From Streptomyces flavofungini (GTDB lineage Bacteria > Actinomycetota > Actinomycetes > Streptomycetales > Streptomycetaceae), in the NCBI RefSeq assembly GCF_030388665.1, contig NZ_CP128846.1, positions 8,032,001 through 8,096,000 of the forward strand: DNA of 64,000 bases. The letters are read 5' to 3'. Each line of letters begins with the position of its first letter. Position 1 is the stretch's first letter. Both the position numbers and the translations under genes were made by a program. Below are positions 17,256-24,902 of this stretch, one piece after another. The notes beneath the pieces were generated by a model, which saw only the letters and a program-made list of their open reading frames with translations, had not been told where the DNA came from and did not search any database.

Positions 17256-17341
17256 CAGTACAGTGTGGTGAACCTTCGGGAACCCTCAGGTGCACCACAC
17301 CGTAGTTCAGTACAGTGAACTCTGTCATCCAAAATATTGGA
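17256..17341. promoter_or_regulatory. Divergent control region of EamA and XRE genes
   Basis: CAGTACAGTG is directly repeated at 17256-17265 and 17308-17317. GTGTGGTG (17263-17270) and CACCACAC (17293-17300) form an inverted repeat. TCCAA-N4-TTGGA at 17328-17341 is a palindrome in an unusually AT-rich stretch just before the regulator GTG. These are candidate operators for the XRE/cupin protein. Confidence 0.6.
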
Positions 17342-17347
17342 CGGAAT

Positions 17348-17932
17348 GTGTCGGACCTCGACCAGCTGACCCAGTCGCTCGCGCGCAACCTCAAGCGCTG
17401 GCGCACCGAACGGAACTTCACGCTCGACGCGCTCGCGGCCCGCGCGGGCGTCAGCCGAGGCATGATCATCCAGATCGAGCAGGCCCGCACGAACCCCTCC
17501 GTGGGCATCACGGTCAAGCTCGCGGACGCGCTCGGCGTCAGCATCACCACCCTGCTCGACTACGAACAGGGTCCGCACGTGCGACTCGTCCCGCCCGAGC
17601 AGGCCGTGCGGATGTGGTCCACGGAGGCGGGCAGCAGCACGACGCTCCTGGTCGGCACCGAGTCGCGCGGGCCCTTCGAGCTGTGGACGTGGCACCTGTC
17701 GCCGGGTGACGGCAGCGACTCCGACGCGCACCCGCCGGGGACGATGGAACTGCTGCACGTCAGGTCCGGCGAGCTGACGCTGGTCGTGGACGGCGAGGAG
17801 CACCTGGTGGCGGCCGGATCGGCGGCGTCGTTCGAGGCCAATGTGGCGCACGGCTACCACAACAAGGGCGCGGAGCCGGTCGAGATGACGATGGCGGTCT
17901 CGGTGCCTCCGGCCCACGCGGGCGCGTACTGA
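17348..17932 (+). CDS. XRE-family regulator with C-terminal cupin
   Basis: A 194-aa regulator: an N-terminal helix-turn-helix (FTLDALAARAGVSRGMIIQIE, split over residues about 23-45) and a C-terminal cupin with HPPGTMELLHVRSGE and NVAHGYHN metal-type motifs. This SutR/PuuR-like arrangement senses small molecules through the cupin. I place the start at GTG 17348 rather than at GTG 17315: the 11 codons between them have poor third-position GC and contain a palindrome, so they look regulatory. GGACGGA precedes 17348 closely. It likely controls the divergent EamA gene and itself. Confidence 0.85.
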   Translation: MSDLDQLTQSLARNLKRWRTERNFTLDALAARAGVSRGMIIQIEQARTNPSVGITVKLADALGVSITTLLDYEQGPHVRLVPPEQAVRMWSTEAGSSTTLLVGTESRGPFELWTWHLSPGDGSDSDAHPPGTMELLHVRSGELTLVVDGEEHLVAAGSAASFEANVAHGYHNKGAEPVEMTMAVSVPPAHAGAY

Positions 17933-17982
17933 TCCGCCGCCCTCCTTGCCCGTGCGCCCGCGCCCTGCGTTACGGTGCGGCC

Positions 17983-18537
17983 ATGCGCGCTCCTCTTGGT
18001 GACTTCGACGCGGTACGCCCCGCCCCGGAAGCCCTCGACCTCCTTGTCGCCCCCGTCGCCGCCGCTGTCCGCGGCTGGAGCGGGGACGTTCCCGTCGAGG
18101 AGTTGATCCACGTCGACACCGACCCGCGGTGGGCCGACACGGCCACGTTCGTGGAGCACTACGGCCCCGAACTGTTCTCCCAGTCCGCGAACTGCGTCAT
18201 CGTCGCCGGGAAGCGCGGGGGCGAGACGACGCTCGCCGCGTGCCTGGTCCTGTCGGAGGCGCGCGTGGACGTCAACGGCGTCGTGCGGCGCCGACTGGGC
18301 GCCCGCAAGGCGTCGTTCGCGCCGATGGAGACCGCCGTCGGCGAGACCGGCATGGAGTACGGCGGCATCACCCCCATCGGCCTGCCCGACACCTGGCCGC
18401 TGCTGGTCGACGCCGCGGTGGCGGACCTGCCGTACGTCCTGGTCGGCAGCGGCGGCCGACGCGGCAAGCTGATCGTGCCGGGCAAGGTGTTCGCGGGGCT
18501 GCCGAACGCGACGGTGATCGAGGGGCTCGGCGTCTGA
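17983..18537 (+). CDS. YbaK/ProX-domain aminoacyl-tRNA deacylase-like protein
   Basis: A 184-aa protein with the YbaK/aminoacyl-tRNA-synthetase-associated domain: FSQSANCVIVAGKRGGE, a Lys/Arg-rich RRRLGARKASFAP segment, GMEYGGITPIGLP and a VGSGGRRGKLIV loop. The family hydrolyses mischarged tRNAs in trans. It follows the XRE regulator by 50 bp in the same direction. Which mischarged tRNA is edited cannot be read from the sequence. Confidence 0.88.
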   Translation: MRAPLGDFDAVRPAPEALDLLVAPVAAAVRGWSGDVPVEELIHVDTDPRWADTATFVEHYGPELFSQSANCVIVAGKRGGETTLAACLVLSEARVDVNGVVRRRLGARKASFAPMETAVGETGMEYGGITPIGLPDTWPLLVDAAVADLPYVLVGSGGRRGKLIVPGKVFAGLPNATVIEGLGV

Positions 18538-18553
18538 CGGGGGTGGGGCGCGC

Positions 18554-18578
18554 GAGGCGGGGCGCGTTCCCCGGCCTC
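18554..18578. terminator. Imperfect hairpin between convergent genes
   Basis: GAGGCGGGG pairs with CCCCGGCCTC with one bulge around GCGCGTT. It is the best stem in the 74-bp gap between the YbaK and CaiB genes. Confidence 0.4.
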
Positions 18579-18611
18579 CATGGGGGGGCAGGCCCAACAC
18601 GCCTCCGGGCC

Positions 18612-19808
18612 CTAGGAGATGACGCCCTCGGCCCGCATCCGCTCGATGTCCGCCGCATCCCGGCCGAGTTCGGCCAGGATCCTCTCCGTGTGCTCGCCCA
18701 CGCCCGGCACCGGGTCCATGCGCGGGCTCACCCCGGAGAGGTCGGCGGGCGGAACGAGCGCCTGGACGTCGGGCGCCGCGCCCGGCAGGACCACGTCGCG
18801 CCAGCGGCCGCGCTCGGTGAGCGCCGGGTGGTCGAGGAAGTCCGGGACGGAGTTGACGCCCGCGTTGGCGATCTTCGCGGCGTCGAGCAGCGCCGCCGCC
18901 TCCTCGCCGGTCAGCTCCGCGAACCGGGCCTGGATCACCGCGTCCAGCTCCTCACGGTGCGCCACCCGCGCCGATCCGTCGGCGAAGCGCGGGTCGGTCG
19001 TCAGCTCCGGCCGCCCCAGGAAGTCCTCGCAGAGCGCCGCCCACTCCGGCTCGTTCTGCACGGAGAGCAGCACCTCCTTGCCGTCGGCCGCGGTGAACAC
19101 GCCGTACGGCGCCACCGTGGCGTGGCGGGCGCCGACGCGCGGGGGCTGTGTGCCGCCGTACCGCGTGTAGTACGCGGGCTGGCTCATCCACTCGGCGAGC
19201 GCGTCGAAGAGGGAGACTTCCACGGCGGGCGCCCGGCCCGTCGTCGCGCGGGTGAACAGGGCCGACAGGATGCCGCTGTAGGCGTACATCCCCGCCGCTA
19301 TGTCGGCCACCGATATCCCGACCCGCACGGCCTCCGCGGGCGTTCCCGTGAGCGAGAGCAGACCGGTCTGGCACTGCAGGAGCATGTCGTACGCCTTGCG
19401 GTCCGCCCAGGAGCCGCTGGTGCCGTACCCGCTGACCGTGCAGGTGACCAGGGAGGGGTGGCGGGCCTGGAGGTCCGCCGCCGCGAGACCGAGGCGGTCG
19501 GCCGCGCCCGGCGCGAGGTTCTGCACGAACACGTCGGCGCCCGCGAGGAGTTCACGCAGGACCTGCTGCCCTTGCGTCGACTTCACATCCAGCGTGAGTG
19601 ACTCCTTGGAGCGGTTCAGCCACACGAAATAGCTGGCCTCGCCGTGCACGGTGGTGTCGTAGCGGCGCGCGAAGTCGCCCCCGCCGGGGCGCTCCACCTT
19701 GATCACCCGGGCGCCGAGGTCGGCGAGCTGACGGGTCGCGAAGGGCGCGGCGACGGCCTGCTCCAGGCTGAGGACCGTGATGCCGGCGAGCGGCAGCGGG
19801 TGCGGCAC
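18612..19808 (-). CDS. CaiB/BaiF family class III CoA-transferase
   Basis: A 398-aa class III CoA-transferase, which moves CoA between carboxylic acids. Typical features are the opening LAGITVLSLEQAVAAPFATRQLADLGARVIKVE (quoted in part only as family hallmark PFATRQLADLGARVIKVE), NRSKESLTLD, and the catalytic Asp in RKAYDMLLQ. GTG at 19808 lies 6 bp after the stop of the VOC gene, so the two form an operon. The acid substrates are unknown; no dehydrogenase or ligase partner adjoins. Confidence 0.9.
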   Translation of the reverse strand: MPHPLPLAGITVLSLEQAVAAPFATRQLADLGARVIKVERPGGGDFARRYDTTVHGEASYFVWLNRSKESLTLDVKSTQGQQVLRELLAGADVFVQNLAPGAADRLGLAAADLQARHPSLVTCTVSGYGTSGSWADRKAYDMLLQCQTGLLSLTGTPAEAVRVGISVADIAAGMYAYSGILSALFTRATTGRAPAVEVSLFDALAEWMSQPAYYTRYGGTQPPRVGARHATVAPYGVFTAADGKEVLLSVQNEPEWAALCEDFLGRPELTTDPRFADGSARVAHREELDAVIQARFAELTGEEAAALLDAAKIANAGVNSVPDFLDHPALTERGRWRDVVLPGAAPDVQALVPPADLSGVSPRMDPVPGVGEHTERILAELGRDAADIERMRAEGVIS

Positions 19809-19814
19809 GGCCCC

Positions 19815-20228
19815 TCAGCCCCTCGTCCCGCGGTACTCCTCGTGGAACTGCTCGAACGACACCTCGTAGCCGTCCGGGTCCAGGCCCACGAAGACCCGCG
19901 CCCAGTCCGTGTCCTCGGGCTCCGTGAGCACCGGCAGGCCCTCGGCGCGCCACAGGGCGTGGGCCGCGTCGAGGTCGGGCGTCGGCACGGCCAGCGTGAA
20001 GCCGAGGCCGAGCGGGCCACGGCGGGCCGCCGCGCCGCGCTCCTCGTCGTAGTACCCGTGCGCGTCCCGGGCCGTCAGGATCAGCCAGGTGTGGCCGAAG
20101 GTGAGATAGCGCAGGTGCGGCTGCTCGTCGTTCGGCAACTCGCGGAAGCCGAGCTTCAAGTAGAGGTCGCCGGAGACCTGGAGATCCTTGACCCGCAGGC
20201 CGATCTTCAACTGCTTGCTGCCCATCAT
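19815..20228 (-). CDS. VOC-family (glyoxalase/dioxygenase fold) protein
   Basis: A 137-aa vicinal-oxygen-chelate protein: KIGLRVKDLQVSGDLYLKLGF at the first beta-alpha-beta unit and GLDPDGYEVSFEQF with the terminal metal-ligand Glu. It is made as one operon with the CaiB CoA-transferase, perhaps an epimerase or lyase in the same acyl-CoA route, which is inference. ATG at 20228 is chosen because GGAGGGG lies 8 bp upstream; the long frame extension before it is Arg/Pro-rich and non-coding. Confidence 0.82.
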   Translation of the reverse strand: MMGSKQLKIGLRVKDLQVSGDLYLKLGFRELPNDEQPHLRYLTFGHTWLILTARDAHGYYDEERGAAARRGPLGLGFTLAVPTPDLDAAHALWRAEGLPVLTEPEDTDWARVFVGLDPDGYEVSFEQFHEEYRGTRG

Positions 20229-20630
20229 GCGGTACGCCCCTCCCGTGGCCGCGCCGGACGCGATCGGCCGCCCGGCGTGCGACGACCGTACCCGGGGGCG
20301 CGGGCCGGGGCGCGGCGGCCGTACCAAAGGCGCGGGCCGGGGCGCGACCACTGCCGTTCACCTGATGCTCACGAGGGTCGGCACGATCGGTCTCGCGCAC
20401 CTTGTGCGCAGTTCAGCCAGGGCGGTCACCGTGCTGAACAGGCGCCTTTCCCGCAGTCGGCCGCACGCTCACCCGCACCACCGCATCGCCGCACTCCCTT
20501 CGCTTCCCTCGTGTCGCCCCGCTTCCCCCGCTTCCCCCGCTTCCCTCTCTTCTTCCTCCCCGCTCCTGTCACTCCCGCCCGTCGGTTTCAGCGGACTCCC
20601 CGCCCGCCCCCATCGAACGGAGAACGTGTC
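20229..20630. promoter_or_regulatory. 402-bp divergent intergenic region with palindromes and a pyrimidine tract
   Basis: No gene was found here. GCGCAC-CTT-GTGCGC forms a palindrome at 20395-20409 and GTTCAGC (20411-20417) pairs with GCTGAAC (20433-20439) across 15 bp; both are candidate operators for the olsBA genes. From about 20499 to 20570 the plus strand is nearly all pyrimidine, with 9-bp GCTTCCCCC repeats at 20521-20547. GGAG for olsB lies just before 20631. Confidence 0.55.
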
Positions 20631-21476
20631 ATGCCCGCGACACCCCTCACGCCCGCCCCCGCGACCCCGGCCGCCCCCGGCGCCCCGGCCACCGCTCCCG
20701 CCCCCGGGGCCCCGTCCACCCCCGACGCCCCCCGCTACGTCCCCTCCATCGCCGACTCCGAGGAGCAGATCCGGGCCGCCCAGCGGCTGCGCTTCCAGGT
20801 CTTCGGCGAGGAGATGGGCGCCACGCTCGACACCTCCCTGCCCGGACACGACATCGACGCGTTCGACGCCCTCGCGGACCACCTGATCATCACCGACACC
20901 ACCAGCGGCGACATCGTCGGCACCTACCGCCTGATCCCGCCCGGGCGCGCCGAACACTCCTACTCCGACGGCGAGTTCGACCTCTCGGCGCTGCGCCCGC
21001 TGCGCTCCGCCACCGTCGAGGCCGGGCGCTCCTGCGTGCACCCGGGCCACCGCTCCGGCGCCGTGATCAACCTGATGTGGTCGGCCCTCGCCCGCTACGT
21101 CCTGCTCTCCGGCCACCGCTACCTCGCGGGCTGCGCCTCCGTGCCGCTCGCCGACGGCGGCACCGCGGCCGCGAGCGCCTGGCTGCTCGGCACCGCCAAG
21201 CACGTCTCGCCGCCCGAACTGCGCGTGCACCCGCACCGCCCCTGGACGCCCGGCGAGCGCGCCGGACACCGCCCGAGCTACGCCGACCTGCCGCCGCTCC
21301 TGCGGGGCTATCTGCGCCTCGGCGCCTGGATGTGCGGGGCGCCCGCGCACGACCCGGAGTTCGACTCCGCCGACTTCTTCGTGCTGCTCGACACCGAGCG
21401 CCTGAGCGACCGGCACCGCCGGTTCTTCCTCGGCGACGCCGAGCGTGGCCCCGCCGCGCCCGGGAGGGGCGCGTGA
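20631..21476 (+). CDS. olsB: Ornithine-lipid N-acyltransferase OlsB-like (GNAT, Acetyltransf_5)
   Basis: A 281-aa protein whose core RLRFQVFGEEMGA, HDIDAFDALADHLII and VGTYRLIPP belongs to the Acetyltransf_5 group that includes OlsB, which N-acylates ornithine from acyl-ACP. VEAGRSCVHPGHRSGAVI is the cofactor/substrate strand. About 40 N-terminal residues are an Ala/Pro low-complexity lead. A GGAG ribosome site precedes the ATG. Its stop overlaps the start of an OlsA-like acyltransferase (GTGA), the usual gene order for ornithine lipid synthesis, a phosphate-free membrane lipid. The symbol rests on that context. Confidence 0.82.
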   Translation: MPATPLTPAPATPAAPGAPATAPAPGAPSTPDAPRYVPSIADSEEQIRAAQRLRFQVFGEEMGATLDTSLPGHDIDAFDALADHLIITDTTSGDIVGTYRLIPPGRAEHSYSDGEFDLSALRPLRSATVEAGRSCVHPGHRSGAVINLMWSALARYVLLSGHRYLAGCASVPLADGGTAAASAWLLGTAKHVSPPELRVHPHRPWTPGERAGHRPSYADLPPLLRGYLRLGAWMCGAPAHDPEFDSADFFVLLDTERLSDRHRRFFLGDAERGPAAPGRGA

Positions 21477-22273
21477 ACCCCTGGGCCGTGGACGCGGGTT
21501 GTCCGCGGGCCTGCGCCGCCTGGCCCGAGACCCGGGTCGGTCCCGCCGAGGAGGCGCTCAGGTACGCGGCCGTCGCCCGGGAGCTCGGGCGCAGCCTGCT
21601 CCTCGGCGAACGCCTCGCCGGGGACACGGCGCCGCGCGTCCAGGCGCGGCGGGTCCTGCGGGCGCTCGGCGTCGACCTGGAGGCGGCCCTCGCGCCGCTG
21701 AGCGTGCCGGGCACCGACACCGGCACGCTGATCGTGGCGAACCACATCTCGTGGCTGGACGTCGTCGCGTTGCTCGCGGTCGAGCCGGTGTCCTTCGTGG
21801 CCAAGCGGGAGATCGGGCGGTGGCCCGTGGTCGGCACGCTCGCCCGCCGCCTGGGCACGCAGTTCATCGACCGCGAGGGCGGGCGGCGGGAACTGCCCCT
21901 GATGGTCGGCGAGTTGGCCAAGACACTGGCGTCAGGCCGTTCGGTCCTCGTGTTCCCGCAGGCCACCACGTGGTGCTCGGTGGGCTCCGGGAGGTTCCGG
22001 CGGGCCGCGTTCCAGGCGGCGGTGGACGCGGGCGTGCCGGTGCGGCCGGTAACGGTGGCGTACCGGCAGGGCGGTGCGGCCAGTACGGCGGCGGCGTTCC
22101 TCGCGGACGAGGGGTTTGGGGGGTCGCTGCGGCGGGTGGCCGTGGCGCGGGGCCTCACGGTGCGGGTCACCGCGCACGCGCCGCTGCACGGGCACGACCG
22201 CAAGATGCTGGCGGCGCGGGCGTGGGCGGCGGTGTGCGCGGGGGAGGAGGCGCTCGCGGGGACGCATGCCTGA
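21473..22273 (+). CDS. olsA: OlsA-like lysophospholipid acyltransferase
   Basis: A 266-aa PlsC-family acyltransferase with the catalytic HX4D motif in ANHISWLD and downstream block FVAKREIGRWPVVG. The third motif, usually FPEG-T, reads FPQATTW, so both the Glu and Gly differ. With the coupled upstream OlsB it would O-acylate lyso-ornithine lipid. GTG at 21473 overlaps the olsB stop. The variant motif might alter acyl-donor or acceptor choice; whether it is active is uncertain. Confidence 0.8.
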   Translation: MNPWAVDAGCPRACAAWPETRVGPAEEALRYAAVARELGRSLLLGERLAGDTAPRVQARRVLRALGVDLEAALAPLSVPGTDTGTLIVANHISWLDVVALLAVEPVSFVAKREIGRWPVVGTLARRLGTQFIDREGGRRELPLMVGELAKTLASGRSVLVFPQATTWCSVGSGRFRRAAFQAAVDAGVPVRPVTVAYRQGGAASTAAAFLADEGFGGSLRRVAVARGLTVRVTAHAPLHGHDRKMLAARAWAAVCAGEEALAGTHA

Positions 22274-22341
22274 AGGGCGGAGGCGAGGGCGCGCGGGCAG
22301 GCGTCGGGCGCACGGTCGGACGGGCCGCCGCGGACTTCGAC

Positions 22342-23265
22342 GTGACCGCGACGGTGGAGACCGCGCCGGTCTCGCACAGCGGGGACGCCGCCGACGACCC
22401 GGCGATCTGGGTGCACCCGGGCGACCCGGCGGAGTCCGTCGTGGTGGGCACGGACAAGAAGGGCGCGCTCGAGGTGTACGACCTCAAGGGCGCGCGGATC
22501 CAGCGGGTCGACGGGGGCCACGGCAACAACGTCGACGTGCGCGGGAACGTCGTCGTGTCCGCGGACGACGAGGCGGCGGGCGGCGACGGCGCGATGCGCG
22601 TGTACCGCATCGACCCGGCCACGCGGCGGATCAAGCACCTCAAGGACGTGCCGACCGAGGTCACCGCGCACGGCATCTGCCTCTACACCTCCCCGCGGTC
22701 AGGGAAGCTGTACGCCTACCCGAACTCCACCTCCGGCCGGGTCGAGCAGTGGGAACTCGCCGTCAGCGGCGACACGGTGAAGGCGACCTCCGTGCGGCTC
22801 TTCGACTCCGGGTCGGCCGTCGAGGGCTGCTACGCGGACGAGCGCACCGGCAAGCTGTACCTCGGCGAGGAGGACGTCGGCGTGTGGGTGTACGGCGCCG
22901 AGCCGGGCGCCGGGACCGCCCGCACCAAGCTCGACTCCACCGGCTCCGCCGGCCACCTCACCGCCGACACCGAGGGCATCGCCGCCGCCGGGAACCGCCT
23001 CTTCGTCTCCTTGCAGGGCAGCGACGACTTCACCGCGTACGACCGGACCAGCGGCGCCTACCTCGGCCGCTTCGGCGTCGCGTCCGGCACCGCCGCCGAC
23101 GACTGTGAGGACACCGACGGCATCGACGCCACCGCCACGGGCCTCGGCTCCGCCTTCCCCCAGGGCGTGTTCGTCTGCCAGGACGGCTCCAACGGCGCCC
23201 CGGGCTCCAGCGGCAACCAGAACTTCAAGTTCGTACCGCTGGAGCGGATCACCGACCGCGTCTGA
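22342..23265 (+). CDS. Beta-propeller phytase domain lacking signal peptide (possibly decayed)
   Basis: About 307 aa covering nearly the whole beta-propeller phytase fold, which removes phosphates from inositol hexakisphosphate using calcium. Landmarks are VETAPVSHSGDAADDPAIWV, HGNNVD, DTEGIAA, EDTDGIDATATGLG and the C-terminal SGNQNFKFVPLERI. Known enzymes are secreted, but here the frame has no signal peptide: only about 68 bp lie between the olsA stop and this domain, ending in AAADFDV, which resembles a cleavage site whose hydrophobic part is gone. GTG 22342 is the only in-frame start near the domain and has no ribosome site. A 5' deletion is likely. Confidence 0.7.
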   Translation: MTATVETAPVSHSGDAADDPAIWVHPGDPAESVVVGTDKKGALEVYDLKGARIQRVDGGHGNNVDVRGNVVVSADDEAAGGDGAMRVYRIDPATRRIKHLKDVPTEVTAHGICLYTSPRSGKLYAYPNSTSGRVEQWELAVSGDTVKATSVRLFDSGSAVEGCYADERTGKLYLGEEDVGVWVYGAEPGAGTARTKLDSTGSAGHLTADTEGIAAAGNRLFVSLQGSDDFTAYDRTSGAYLGRFGVASGTAADDCEDTDGIDATATGLGSAFPQGVFVCQDGSNGAPGSSGNQNFKFVPLERITDRV

Positions 23266-23291
23266 CCCCGGCCGCATCCGACCCCGGCCGC

Positions 23292-23309
23292 GCCCGGCCC
23301 CCGCCGGGC
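23292..23309. terminator. Compact hairpin between convergent genes
   Basis: GCCCGGC at 23292-23298 pairs with GCCGGGC at 23303-23309 with a 4-nt loop, directly abutting the stop codon of the minus-strand membrane protein gene. Confidence 0.6.
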
Positions 23310-24707
23310 TCACCAGCCGGTGAACAGGAGGTGGTTGACGGCGAGGGCAAGCACCGCCTGCGCCGTCAGCCACGCCCGCGCGGACGGGCGCGGAAGCAGC
23401 GCCGCCGCGGGCAGCAGGAAGAGCGCGAACGGCAGCCAGATGCGCTCCGTCTCCGCCTTGCTCATGCCGGACAGGTCCGCGACGGCGACCGCGAACAGGG
23501 CCGCGAGGACCAGGCCCACGAGGCGGTCGGCCGCCGTGGTGTCCCGGCTGCGCCAGCGGCGCACCGCGCCCGGTGCCGCCGTGAGCGTGCGCCGCAGACC
23601 CGCCACCGTCGCGAGCCCGACGACGACCACCGTGCAGGCCGGATTGGCCCACACCCAGTACCAGTACGGCCGCACGCCCGCCGCGCCCTGGTAGTAGCGG
23701 TCCACCAACAGGCGGTACGCCTCCCACCAGTCGAAGCCGAACGCCGTGAACACCAGCGGCACCACCGCCGCGCCCGCCACGAACCACGGCAGCGGGCGCG
23801 CCGTCCGGGCGACGAGCACGACACCGGCGGCGACCAGGGCGAAGAGCGTCAGGCCGTACGACAGGTAGCAGGTCAGGCCGAACAGCAGGCCGGAGCCGGT
23901 GGCGGCGAGGGCGGGGCGGCGGGTCGTGCGCGTCGCCGCCAGCGCGAGCAGCGCCGTCATCCAGGCCGTGACCGCCGCGAAGTAGCCGTCCGCCGACGCG
24001 CCCATCCAGACGGCGGCGGGCGCGAGCACCAGGAACGGCGCCGCACGGCGGGCCGTCGCCTCGTCCGCGAGCGCCCGCACCGTGAGCAGCACGGCAAGGA
24101 CCGCCGTGCCGCCCGCCGTGATGACGAACGCGCCCGCCCACCCGCCGCCGCCCAGGCCGACCCGGTCCAGGAGGACGAAGGTCAGCGGCGCGGCGGGCGG
24201 ATGGCCCGCGGTGTGCGCGGGCCAGTGGTACTCGCCGGGCACCTGCACGATGTGCTGCGTGAAGTCCCGCAGCGCCGCCGGGATGTCGTCGAACCGGTCG
24301 ATCACCCGCAGGTACTCGTACTTCGTGGTGAGGCGCTCGGCGACGCCGCGGTGCCAGCCGTCGACCAGGGCCAGGGACCAGATCCACGCGGTGGAGCCCG
24401 CCCACGCGGCGGCGAGGAGTGCCCGCCAGGGCAGGCGCGCGGCGAGCGCGGGGCCGTGCAGGACGACGGCCGCGGCCACGGCGAGGGCGGCCGGGGTGCC
24501 CGGGCCCAGGTGGGGGTTCCATTTCGCGTACAGGGGTGGCCAGTTGACGTGCAGGCTGCCGTCGTGGGTCTCCAGGTAGCGGCCGATGAGGACGGCCGCG
24601 GTGACGAGGAGGGCGGCGAGGGCGGCGGCGAGGAGGTCACGGCGGGGGCCGGACCGGCGTGGGGCGGGCCGGGGCGGGTGGGGCGGGCGTGGTTCGGGGT
24701 GGTTCAC
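23310..24707 (-). CDS. Polytopic glycosyltransferase-like membrane protein (GT-C type)
   Basis: A 465-aa protein with about ten hydrophobic segments. A long outer loop after the first helix contains WPPLYAKWNPH and a later one VPGEYHWPAHTAGHPPAAP, similar in layout to GT-C (GT39/mannosyltransferase-like) enzymes that use polyprenyl-phosphate sugars. The exact catalytic acidic residues cannot be assigned. GTG at 24707 (VNHPEP) is chosen; GTG 24716 is possible. It is divergent from the molybdoenzyme gene and shares its 195-bp control region, marking one edge of the 23.3-32.5 kb block. Confidence 0.65.
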   Translation of the reverse strand: MNHPEPRPPHPPRPAPRRSGPRRDLLAAALAALLVTAAVLIGRYLETHDGSLHVNWPPLYAKWNPHLGPGTPAALAVAAAVVLHGPALAARLPWRALLAAAWAGSTAWIWSLALVDGWHRGVAERLTTKYEYLRVIDRFDDIPAALRDFTQHIVQVPGEYHWPAHTAGHPPAAPLTFVLLDRVGLGGGGWAGAFVITAGGTAVLAVLLTVRALADEATARRAAPFLVLAPAAVWMGASADGYFAAVTAWMTALLALAATRTTRRPALAATGSGLLFGLTCYLSYGLTLFALVAAGVVLVARTARPLPWFVAGAAVVPLVFTAFGFDWWEAYRLLVDRYYQGAAGVRPYWYWVWANPACTVVVVGLATVAGLRRTLTAAPGAVRRWRSRDTTAADRLVGLVLAALFAVAVADLSGMSKAETERIWLPFALFLLPAAALLPRPSARAWLTAQAVLALAVNHLLFTGW

Positions 24708-24902
24708 CCTTGGCACGGTAGGGCGCCCGAGGCGGCGGACGGCGTGTCCGCGGGCCCGCGTCACCGAACCGTCAGATCTTGTGGCACCGATGCGCCACGT
24801 CAGCGTTTCGTCATGAGTCGCGGACGCCGAACCGCAGGTCGCGCGGCTTACGGTCGGGACAGGGCGACGGACCCACGTCGCGTGGACCGCTGAGGACGCA
24901 GC

